Of a DNA stretch of 21,432 nt, positions 1-5,334 are shown piece by piece. Position 1 is the stretch's first letter, and each line of letters opens with the position of its first letter. The notes under the pieces were generated by a model. That model was not told the origin of the DNA. It did no database searches and was given only the letters and a program-made list of their open reading frames with translations. The stretch covers positions 1 to 21,432 of the forward strand of contig DATMXU010000204.1 in assembly GCA_035562355.1 (NCBI GenBank), given 5' to 3'. The translations under genes and the position numbers were made by a program. This stretch comes from Pseudoflavonifractor sp035562355 (GTDB lineage: Bacteria > Bacillota > Clostridia > Oscillospirales > Oscillospiraceae).

Positions 1-221
1 ACCTTGATGACCTTGATCTTCTCGGCGCCGATCTCAGTCAGCACCACGTCGAACTCGGTCTTCTCCTCGGCGACGGGGGCGGCGGCGGCGGCGGCAGGAG
101 CGGCCATGGCGGCGGCGGACACGCCGAACTCCTCCTCCAGAGCGTGGACCAGCTCGGACAGCTCCAGAACGGTCAGGGCCTTAACCTCTTCAATGAGGGC
201 AGCAATTTTTTCGTTAGCCAT
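1..221 (-). CDS. rplL: Ribosomal protein L7/L12 (partial, C-terminus off the left edge)
   Basis: Seventy-three N-terminal codons are visible. The protein begins MANEKIAALIEEVKALTVLE, the dimerisation helix region of L7/L12, followed by an Ala-rich flexible hinge at about residues 36-50 and the beginning of the C-terminal domain (EEKTEFDVVL). L7/L12 forms the ribosomal stalk with L10 and recruits translation GTPases. The start ATG (219-221) follows an AGGAGGT ribosome binding site at 231-237. It lies 54 bases after the rplJ stop, so it is surely cotranscribed with rplJ and controlled by the L10 leader upstream. The low-complexity hinge is normal for the family. The gene is cut by the window edge, not broken. 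Confidence 0.97.
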   Translation of the reverse strand, partial: MANEKIAALIEEVKALTVLELSELVHALEEEFGVSAAAMAAPAAAAAAPVAEEKTEFDVVLTEIGAEKIKVIK

Positions 222-275
222 AATAAATGAACCTCCTAATATGGTTTTTGTTTTGATTCGGGTAGGTACACCGAA

Positions 276-833
276 TTACTCGGCGGCAGGAGTCTCCTCG
301 GCGGGGGCGTCGGCTACGGCGGCGGCTACGCTCTCGCCGCCCTTTTCGGCAATGGCCTTCAGGACGATGGCCAGGCTGGTGATAGGAGCCAGCATGGTGC
401 CCAGGACCTGAGCCTGCAGGACCTCCTTGGAGGGCAGCTCAGCCAGAGCGGTAATCTCGTTCAGGGAGAGGATCTTGCCGTCCATAAAGCCGGACTTGAT
501 GACGAACTTCGCGCCGTTGAACTTCTTGGCGAACTTGTTCACCACGCGCATGGGAGCGATGGGGTCGCCGTGGCTGAGAGCGAGGGAAGTGGTGCCGTTG
601 AGCACCGCGTCCAGACCCTCCAGGCCCACATTGTTGGCGGCGAAACGGATCAGGGTGTTCTTGATGACCGAGTAATCCACGTCGTTCTTGCGCAGCTCGC
701 TGCGCAGAGCGGTGTCCTCGGCTACCGTGATGCCCTTGTAATCCACCAGCACACCGCTGGCAGCGCTCTTCAGCTTCTCGGCCAGGTCGGCCACGATGGC
801 CTGCTTTTCACTGAGAACTTTTGCGTTAGGCAT
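276..833 (-). CDS. rplJ: Ribosomal protein L10
   Basis: The product is 185 aa and begins MPNAKVLSEKQAIVADLAEK. It carries the typical L10 N-terminal RNA-binding domain (VDYKGITVAEDTALR, SVIKNTLIRFA) and a C-terminal helix for L7/L12 dimers. The last ~15 residues form an Ala/Glu-rich tail that makes it slightly longer than the ~166 aa of Bacillus L10. The reading frame stays open upstream to 944, but the ATG at 831-833 was chosen because a GGAGGT site lies at 844-849 and the family starts here. L10 anchors the stalk to 23S rRNA, and in this operon type the L10-L7/L12 complex also binds its own leader (910-1020). It is followed by rplL. Confidence 0.97.
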   Translation of the reverse strand: MPNAKVLSEKQAIVADLAEKLKSAASGVLVDYKGITVAEDTALRSELRKNDVDYSVIKNTLIRFAANNVGLEGLDAVLNGTTSLALSHGDPIAPMRVVNKFAKKFNGAKFVIKSGFMDGKILSLNEITALAELPSKEVLQAQVLGTMLAPITSLAIVLKAIAEKGGESVAAAVADAPAEETPAAE

Positions 834-909
834 TTTTGGATTCACCTCCAGTAAAATTGTGCTTGCGCAATTTTTTGCGCATGTGGCCGCCGAGCGGCCA
901 CGCGTTTGG

Positions 910-1020
910 AAAAGAAAAGTGCTGTTTCGTATCCAAAGACACAAAACAGCACAAAACAGACGTCTTTTGCTGCATTCTCGGCAGGATTTACGGTGTAGAA
1001 CACCACCTGCTGTCTCTGAA
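910..1020 (-). ncRNA. Ribosomal protein L10 leader RNA
   Basis: Between the promoter (1031-1059) and rplJ, the minus-strand RNA contains the L10-leader core. One arm is CAGAGACAGCAGGTGG at 1003-1018, followed by a small GGTGT/ACACC hairpin and then ATCCTGCCGAG near 978-990. A 9-bp stem GTGCTGTTT/AAACAGCAC (919-927 with 944-952) follows. The CAGCAGG...CCTGCCGA pairing is the hallmark of the L10 leader (Rfam L10_leader family), where L10-(L7/L12) binds and represses rplJL translation. The boundaries are approximate. Two more hairpins, GTGGCCGC/GCGGCCAC (883-901) and GCGCAA/TTGCGC (865-880), lie between the core and the rplJ ribosome binding site. Neither is followed by a U-run, so I see no clear transcription attenuator. 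Confidence 0.85.
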
Positions 1021-1030
1021 CACTTTAAAT

Positions 1031-1059
1031 AGTATAACAGCCTGGAAACAGGTTGTCAA
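1031..1059 (-). promoter_or_regulatory. Promoter of rplJ-rplL
   Basis: Reading the minus strand, a perfect -35 TTGACA (1054-1059) is separated by 17 bases from -10 TATACT (1031-1036). This predicts a start near 1024, just before the L10 leader. It gives rplJL a start independent of rplK-rplA. Confidence 0.9.
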
Positions 1060-1070
1060 CTAAAATTTTT

Positions 1071-1302
1071 GCGAGGGGCGGCGGGGGCGAGCCCCCGCCC
1101 TGCAAAGCCTCGCAGCGTTTCCGCGTTAGCGGGAATAAAATGAAAATCCGTAGTTGGCGGGATTTACTTCCGCCAACTACACCACTGCCTCTGACCGCTG
1201 CGGCCAGAGCCGCCTTTGCCATGCAAAGGCGAGGGGGGTATCGAATACTGGGGGCGCGTAGCAACCCCGGTATTCGTATCTAGGGGGGACGCAGTCCCCC
1301 CT
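1071..1302. repeat. Row of five hairpins between rplA and rplJ
   Basis: This gap without a gene holds consecutive inverted repeats. They are: GCGAGG...CCTCGC enclosing GGCGGGGGC/GCCCCCGCC (1071-1113); GTAGTTGGCGG/CCGCCAACTAC (1150-1160 with 1170-1180); GCCTTTG/CAAAGGC (1212-1230); an AATAC-GGGG type stem with one mismatch (about 1243-1275); and TAGGGGGGAC...GTCCCCCCTA (1280-1302). The last follows the rplA stop directly but has no U-run in the minus direction. The row separates the rplK-rplA unit from the rplJ promoter, so it may end or stabilise the rplA mRNA (inference). Similar hairpins recur at 7392-7505 and perhaps at the right window edge. Confidence 0.75.
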
Positions 1303-1310
1303 AGACTGGC

Positions 1311-2003
1311 TTAGACCAGCTTGGCAGAATTGATCTTCACGCCGGGGCCCATGGTGGAGGCGCAGACGCAGCTTCTCACGTACTGGCCCTTGGCGGCAGA
1401 GGGCTTTGCCTTGATGATGGCGCCCATGAGGGCGTTGAAGTTCTCGGCCAGCTTGTCGGGGCCGAAGGAGACCTTGCCGATGGGGCAGTGGATGATGTTG
1501 GTCTTGTCCAGGCGGTACTCGACCTTACCGGCCTTGATCTCGGTGACGGCCTTGGCCACGTCGGGGGTGACGGTGCCGGCCTTGGGGGAGGGCATCAGGC
1601 CCTTGGGGCCCAGAACCTTACCCAGGCGGCCCACCACGCCCATCATGTCGGGGCTGGCGACGACCACGTCGTAATCAAACCAGTTTTCCTTCTGAATCTT
1701 CTCGACCATATCCATCTCGCCCACGAAGTCGGCGCCGGCAGCCTTGGCAGCCTCGGCCTTGTCGCCCTTGGCAAAGACCAGCACGCGGGGGGTCTTGCCA
1801 GTGCCGTGGGGGAGGACGATGGCGCCGCGGACCTGCTGGTCGGCGTGGCGGGAGTCGACGCCCAGCTTCACGTGGAGCTCGACGGTCTCGTCAAACTTGG
1901 CGGGAGCGGTCTTGACCACCAGGTCCATGGCCTCGGCGGTATCATAGAAAACGCCCTTGTCGATCTTCTTGGCGCTCTCCTGGTATTTCTTACCTCTAAA
2001 CAT
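1311..2003 (-). CDS. rplA: Ribosomal protein L1
   Basis: The product is 230 aa, the usual length, beginning MFRGKKYQESAKKIDKG. Family hallmarks are VELHVKLGVDSRHADQQVRG near residues 40-60, LPHGTGK, DVVVASPDMMGVVGRLGKVLGPKGLMPSPK and the C-terminal signature around GQYVRSCVCASTMGPGVKIN. L1 forms the mobile L1 stalk at the ribosomal E site and, in many bacteria, represses its own operon by binding mRNA. The ATG at 2001-2003 has a GAAGGAGGG site just upstream (2011-2019). It starts 19 bases after the rplK stop, so the two genes form one transcript. Confidence 0.98.
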   Translation of the reverse strand: MFRGKKYQESAKKIDKGVFYDTAEAMDLVVKTAPAKFDETVELHVKLGVDSRHADQQVRGAIVLPHGTGKTPRVLVFAKGDKAEAAKAAGADFVGEMDMVEKIQKENWFDYDVVVASPDMMGVVGRLGKVLGPKGLMPSPKAGTVTPDVAKAVTEIKAGKVEYRLDKTNIIHCPIGKVSFGPDKLAENFNALMGAIIKAKPSAAKGQYVRSCVCASTMGPGVKINSAKLV

Positions 2004-2022
2004 TCTAATTCCCTCCTTCGCC

Positions 2023-2448
2023 TTAGTCGCCCACCACGACGCCCATAGAGCGCGCCGTACCGGCGATCATGCTCATGGCGGCCTCGACGCTGGCGGCGTT
2101 GAGGTCGGGCATCTTGGTCTCAGCGATCTTACGGACGTCCTCTTTGCTGATGGTGGCAACCTTCGTCTTATTGGGGACGCCGGAGCCGGACTCGATGTTG
2201 CAGGCCTTCTTGATGAGGACGGGGGCGGGGGGCGTCTTGGTAATAAAGGTGAAGGAGCGGTCGGCGTACACAGTGATGACCACGGGGATGATAAGGCCCA
2301 TGTCATTCTTGGTGCGCTCGTTGAACTCCTTGGTGAAAGCGGCGATGTTCACGCCGTGCTGACCGAGGGCAGGGCCGACGGGGGGAGCGGGGGTGGCCTT
2401 GCCCGCGGGGATCTGCAGTTTTACATAACCGGTAATTTTCTGTGCCAT
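2023..2448 (-). CDS. rplK: Ribosomal protein L11
   Basis: The product is 141 aa, exactly the family length, beginning MAQKITGYVKLQIPAGKATP. The conserved N-terminal segment PAPPVGPALGQHGVNIAAFTKEFN binds thiostrepton-class antibiotics in other bacteria. The C-terminal 23S-binding domain carries the NKTKVATISKEDVRKIAE region and ends SMGVVVGD. L11 makes up the GTPase-associated centre and is needed for RelA activation in organisms that use it. An in-frame ATG exists four codons upstream, but ATG 2446-2448 was chosen because AGGAGGT lies at 2459-2465 and the family begins MA.K. A structured region (2509-2600) lies between nusG and this gene. Confidence 0.98.
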   Translation of the reverse strand: MAQKITGYVKLQIPAGKATPAPPVGPALGQHGVNIAAFTKEFNERTKNDMGLIIPVVITVYADRSFTFITKTPPAPVLIKKACNIESGSGVPNKTKVATISKEDVRKIAETKMPDLNAASVEAAMSMIAGTARSMGVVVGD

Positions 2449-2508
2449 TTGAAACAGCACCTCCTACGATAAATGTGGTTGGAACGGCGCGAGAAAGCGC
2501 CTCCCACT

Positions 2509-2600
2509 AAGACGCGGATTGTTCCTGCGGGAACAATGGGTCGGGCTGGCGCCCTCCGCCGCGTCTTCCGGGGGCACCGGTTCCCCGGAGCCCCCCTCCG
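2509..2600 (-). other. Structured 5' region upstream of rplK
   Basis: The 173-base nusG-rplK gap folds extensively. An outer 9-bp stem pairs AAGACGCGG (2509-2517) with CCGCGTCTT (2559-2567). It encloses a perfect ATTGTTCC/GGAACAAT hairpin (2518-2537) and a GGGC/GCCC-type hairpin near 2543-2553, giving a multi-branch shape. A further GC-rich stem built on GGGGGC/GCCCCC lies at about 2570-2600. No U-run and no consensus promoter are obvious. It may be a leader for rplK-rplA control or a processing site (inference). I do not recognise a named RNA family. Confidence 0.5.
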
Positions 2601-2638
2601 CCCTACGGGGTGGATGAGGAAAGGGGAACGGGTTTTGC

Positions 2639-3163
2639 TTACATTTGAATCGGCTCGATCTGGTCGAGCTCCAGCTCCACGGGGGTCTCGCGCCCGAACA
2701 TGGAGACCACCACCCGGACCTTGCCCCGGTCCAGGTCGATCTCCTCGACGGTGCCCAGGAAGGACTCGAGCGCGCCGTCGGTGATCTTTACGTTGTCGCC
2801 CACCTGGTAGCCGACCACGATCTCCCGTTTCTCCACGCCCAGAGCTGCGATCTCCTCCTCGGTGAGGGGGATGGCCTTGTTGCCCGAGCCTACAAAGCCG
2901 GTGGCGCCGCGGACGTTGCGCACCAGGTGCCAGGTCTCGTCGGTCATGACCATCTTCACCAGCACATAGCCGGGGAACACCTTGCGCTCCACCGTTTTTG
3001 GGCCATTGTCGGTGATTTCGGTCACGGTCTCCATAGGGATACGGACCTCCTGGATGAGGTCCCGCATGCCGCGGTTCTCCACTGCCTTCTCAATGGAGGC
3101 CGCGACAGTATTCTCATATCCGGAATAGGTATGCACCACATACCATTTCGCGTTCTCAGCCAT
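2639..3163 (-). CDS. nusG: Transcription termination/antitermination protein NusG
   Basis: The product is 174 aa, beginning MAENAKWYVVHTYSGYEN. The N-terminal NGN domain contains the KWYVVHTYSGYE start and VFPGYVLVKMVMTDETWHLVRN, followed by the GFVGSGNKA loop. The C-terminal KOW domain sits at about residues 120-174 (GDNVKITDGALESFLGTVEEID). NusG binds the RNA polymerase clamp and links transcription to Rho, S10 or pausing. The frame is open further upstream, but ATG 3161-3163 is right: its AAGGAG site (3171-3176) overlaps the secE stop codon, so the two genes are translationally close. Confidence 0.98.
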   Translation of the reverse strand: MAENAKWYVVHTYSGYENTVAASIEKAVENRGMRDLIQEVRIPMETVTEITDNGPKTVERKVFPGYVLVKMVMTDETWHLVRNVRGATGFVGSGNKAIPLTEEEIAALGVEKREIVVGYQVGDNVKITDGALESFLGTVEEIDLDRGKVRVVVSMFGRETPVELELDQIEPIQM

Positions 3164-3173
3164 CTCCCGCTCC

Positions 3174-3503
3174 TTAACCGAAGAGGGAGATAAGGGCGTC
3201 GATGATGGCGGTGGCCAGGGCATCGAAAACTCCGATGAAGACACCGACGACGATCACGCACAGAATCACGATGCCGGTGTTCTTCAGCGTCTGTTTCCAG
3301 CCGGGCCACTGAACCTTCTTCAGCTCGCTCTTCATCTCCTTGAACCACTTGGAGATGCGCTTGAGGATGCTGGGCTTTTTGGCTTTCTTGTCGTCGCCCT
3401 TGTCCTTGCCGGATTTTGCGCCCTTTGCCTTGTCGGCCTTGGAGACGGACTCGGTGGTCACGGTCTCCAACTCGGAGAGCTCGTTCTTGTCGATTTCAGA
3501 CAT
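3174..3503 (-). CDS. secE: Preprotein translocase subunit SecE
   Basis: The product is 109 aa with a single membrane segment. The first ~45 residues are an unusually charged Lys/Asp/Glu tail (KADKAKGAKSGKDKGDDKKA). The conserved amphipathic helix follows (ISKWFKEMKSELKKVQWPGW, with the Trp-Pro signature near residues 66-67), then one transmembrane helix at about 76-104. SecE clamps SecY in the SecYEG channel. Gram-positive SecE is commonly about 60 aa, so the low-complexity N-terminal extension is longer than the minimal form, though such extensions are common in Clostridia. The start ATG (3501-3503) follows AAGAAGGG at 3513-3520. Confidence 0.95.
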   Translation of the reverse strand: MSEIDKNELSELETVTTESVSKADKAKGAKSGKDKGDDKKAKKPSILKRISKWFKEMKSELKKVQWPGWKQTLKNTGIVILCVIVVGVFIGVFDALATAIIDALISLFG

Positions 3504-3545
3504 TCAGATACACCCTTCTTTCTTGTGAACCTAATTTGGGGTTCA

Positions 3546-3710
3546 TTACTTGGTCTCGTTGTGGACCGTATGCTTCCTGCAGAAGGGGCAGTACTTGTTC
3601 ATCTCCAGACGGTCAGGGTCATTCTTTTTGTTTTTAAACGTGTTGTAGTTACGCTGCTTGCACTCCGCACAGCGCAGGGTGATCTTCACCCGGCTACCAG
3701 CCTTTGCCAT
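3546..3710 (-). CDS. rpmG: Ribosomal protein L33
   Basis: This small 54-aa gene was read directly from the minus strand. The product begins MAKAGSRVKITLRCAECKQR and continues with NYNTFKNKKND and ends HNETK. The CAEC and CPFC pairs (about residues 14-17 and 41-44) are the four zinc ligands of the zinc-containing (C+) form of L33. ATG 3708-3710 follows a strong AGGAGGT site at 3719-3725. It is the first gene of the rpmG-secE-nusG unit, in the usual Firmicutes position, 42 bases upstream of secE. Confidence 0.95.
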   Translation of the reverse strand: MAKAGSRVKITLRCAECKQRNYNTFKNKKNDPDRLEMNKYCPFCRKHTVHNETK

Positions 3711-3950
3711 TTTTCGGCACCTCCTTTATGATTTTGGGCCTGCTTTCGACATAAAAAATGCCGGATGCGGCCCAATACGCCGAATCCAGCAACTTCTAAC
3801 CGGGCATGGCAAGCCAGGGCCAGCTATATCGTCACGGTGCGGATCCGGCATCGTCTGCCTCCCTATGCCCGTCCATGCGGTAAAAGGGTTCGTGCGTCAT
3901 TACACCGTAAAAATGCGCACAAAAAAAGAGCCCTTTTCATAGGTATTAAT
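3711..3950 (-). other. Long structured leader upstream of rpmG-secE-nusG
   Basis: About 235 bases separate the predicted transcription start from rpmG, with no gene. Near the 5' end AAAAGGG pairs with CCCTTTT around an inner GTGCG/CGCAC hairpin (roughly 3887-3939). Closer to the gene, 9-bp arms ATGCCGGAT (3758-3766) and ATCCGGCAT (3843-3851) can close a ~94-base domain. On the minus strand that domain is followed immediately by six U residues (3752-3757). Terminator-like U-run placement just before the ribosome binding site suggests possible attenuation, but the intervening loop is long and I recognise no known family. Confidence 0.4.
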
Positions 3951-3980
3951 AGGGTACCATAGAAATAGGGGAAAAGTCAA
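3951..3980 (-). promoter_or_regulatory. Promoter of rpmG-secE-nusG
   Basis: On the minus strand, TTGACT (3975-3980), an 18-base spacer and TACCCT (3951-3956) form a sigma-A type promoter. It is divergent from the ruvX promoter, with 27 bases between the two -35 boxes. Confidence 0.7.
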
Positions 3981-4007
3981 GTATGAATTGACTTTTTTGT
4001 TCTTCTG

Positions 4008-4036
4008 TTGATTTAAAAACCATAAATCAGTATAAT
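4008..4036 (+). promoter_or_regulatory. Promoter of ruvX
   Basis: TTGATT (4008-4013), a 17-base spacer and a perfect TATAAT (4031-4036) lie 24 bases before the chosen ruvX start. Confidence 0.85.
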
Positions 4037-4060
4037 AGCAGGGATAGAGGAGTGAGAAGA

Positions 4061-4477
4061 ATGCGCATTATGGCAATCGACTACGGCGACGCCCGGACAG
4101 GCCTCGCCGTCTCAGACCCCACGGGGCTGCTGGCAGGATATACTACCGTCATCCGCAGCCGCAAGAGCGACTTCGTGGCTGCCGAGATCGCCCGTATCGC
4201 CAGGGAGCGGGGAGTGGAGGAGCTGGTCATGGGCTTTCCCCGCAATATGGACGGTACCGAGGGCCCCCGGGCAGAGCTGTACAGGGAATTTGCCTTACAG
4301 ATAGAGGGTGCCTCCGGAATAAAACCCGTCCTCTGGGATGAGCGCCGCACCACTGTGGCCGCCCACGCCATTCTCCACGAGAGCGGAAAGAGGATGAAGG
4401 AGCACAAAAAAACCGTGGACGCCGTGGCCGCTACACTGATTTTGGAGGGCTATCTCACCAGACGGCGGCAGGGGTGA
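4061..4477 (+). CDS. ruvX: Putative pre-16S rRNA nuclease / Holliday junction resolvase-like protein (YqgF)
   Basis: The product is 138 aa, the family length. The RNase H-like fold is recognisable from MRIMAIDYGDARTGLAVSDP (catalytic Asp in the first strand). The middle has EELVMGFPRNMDGTEGPRAE, and WDERRTTVAAH and KKTVDAVAATLILEGYL carry the later acidic residues. In E. coli YqgF processes the 5' end of 16S rRNA. ATG 4061-4063 was chosen over an in-frame GTG at 4052 because AGAGGAG (4046-4052) is 8 bases away from the ATG and overlaps the GTG. In many Firmicutes ruvX is followed by the DUF1292 gene; here that gene lies at 7538-7846 on the other strand. Confidence 0.93.
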   Translation: MRIMAIDYGDARTGLAVSDPTGLLAGYTTVIRSRKSDFVAAEIARIARERGVEELVMGFPRNMDGTEGPRAELYREFALQIEGASGIKPVLWDERRTTVAAHAILHESGKRMKEHKKTVDAVAATLILEGYLTRRRQG

Positions 4478-4547
4478 ACAAGGCGCGGCGTCTACAGGGG
4501 ACCCTACACGGTGGGGTGCGCTTTGCGCGCACAGCCGCCGCAGGGCG

Positions 4548-4910
4548 TTACTTGTCCTTTCGCAGCAGCTCCGTCCCCCCCACGTAGAGGAGAAACACAC
4601 CAAAACACTTGTGCAGGAGCGCCACGTCTATGGCAGTGGCAATCCATGCGGCGAGGCTGGTGGCAATGAGGCCGCCCAGGATGGCGGGGAGAGCGGCGCC
4701 GCGGTCGATATACCCATTTTTGACGTGGGCGGGGAGGGCGGTGGCCGCGGTGGGGAGGAAGTAGAGCAGGTTGACGCCCTGGGCCAGATTCTGGGGCATC
4801 CCCGCGAAGGCGGTCATGTAGATGAGCAGGAGGGTGCCGCCCCCCACGCCAAAGCCGGACAGCACTCCGGTGACGGCCCCTGCCAGGCCCGCGGTGACCC
4901 ACTCCATCAT
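4548..4910 (-). CDS. TSUP (TauE/SafE) family permease, half-size unit B
   Basis: The 120-aa membrane protein begins MMEWVTAGLAGAVTGVLSGF. It has the TSUP motif GFGVGGGTLLLIYM at about residues 19-32 and three or four hydrophobic helices. The family exports or imports sulfur-containing or organic anions; the substrate cannot be read from the sequence. Its ATG overlaps the stop codon of the upstream half (ATGA, 4907-4910), so translation is probably coupled. Full TSUP proteins are ~250 aa with two homologous halves. Here each half is a separate gene, so the two probably form a heterodimer (inference). Confidence 0.85.
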   Translation of the reverse strand: MMEWVTAGLAGAVTGVLSGFGVGGGTLLLIYMTAFAGMPQNLAQGVNLLYFLPTAATALPAHVKNGYIDRGAALPAILGGLIATSLAAWIATAIDVALLHKCFGVFLLYVGGTELLRKDK

Positions 4911-5284
4911 AAAAAGAGCGCCTTTACGCCGCCGTACAGGAGGAGGAGGGCGAAAAGGCGCCGCAGCCAGACCACATTGAATTTTTGAAAGGTCTTTCCA
5001 CCCACAAAGCCTCCGATCAGTCCGCCTGCCAGATAGGGGAGCGCCACGGTGAAATCCAATCCGCCCCGGAAAAAGTAGATAATTGAGGAGAGTGCGCACA
5101 GGGGCAAAATGATGGCTACCGAGGTGGCGAAGGCCTTCCTCTGCTCCAGACCGCACCAGCGGCTGAGGAGGGGGACCAGCACCATACCGCCGCCGCCGCC
5201 GAAAAACCCATTGACTATTCCCGCACCCACCCCGGCGAGAAAGGACTTCCACTTGTCAGGCAGTTTCAAAAAGATCCCTCCCAT
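4907..5284 (-). CDS. TSUP (TauE/SafE) family permease, half-size unit A
   Basis: The product is up to 125 aa. It contains FLAGVGAGIVNGFFGGGGGM near residues 14-34, the signature glycine-rich loop of TSUP proteins, then further hydrophobic helices (LPYLAGGLIGGFVGG; LFALLLLYGGVKALF). The start is uncertain. ATG 5282-5284 sits in the top of a 14-bp hairpin with no good ribosome binding site exposed. A TTG at 5267-5269 is preceded by GGGAGGG (5276-5282), which looks like a better signal but is itself the 3' arm of that hairpin. Unit B follows with a 4-base overlap. Confidence 0.85.
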   Translation of the reverse strand: MGGIFLKLPDKWKSFLAGVGAGIVNGFFGGGGGMVLVPLLSRWCGLEQRKAFATSVAIILPLCALSSIIYFFRGGLDFTVALPYLAGGLIGGFVGGKTFQKFNVVWLRRLFALLLLYGGVKALFL

Positions 5285-5316
5285 TGGCAGTAGTCTGCCT
5301 TTGGGAGGGATCTTTT
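5269..5316. terminator. Bidirectional terminator hairpin overlapping the TSUP start
   Basis: AAAAGATCCCTCCC (5269-5282) pairs perfectly with GGGAGGGATCTTTT (5303-5316). A GGCAG/CTGCC inner stem (5286-5299) caps it. Read on the minus strand it lies 18 bases past the foldase stop (5335) and ends in a U-run, so it should terminate that gene. The same minus-strand 3' arm contains the first codons, or the ribosome binding site, of TSUP unit A. Confidence 0.8.
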
Positions 5317-5334
5317 ATTCTCAGTTGAGCGGGG

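Noticed and set aside
3758..3851. A possible tRNA (tRNA-Trp is sometimes near secE)
   Set aside because: The 9-bp arms and ~94-base length are suggestive, but there is no T-loop GGTTCRANTC sequence or anticodon arm on either strand.
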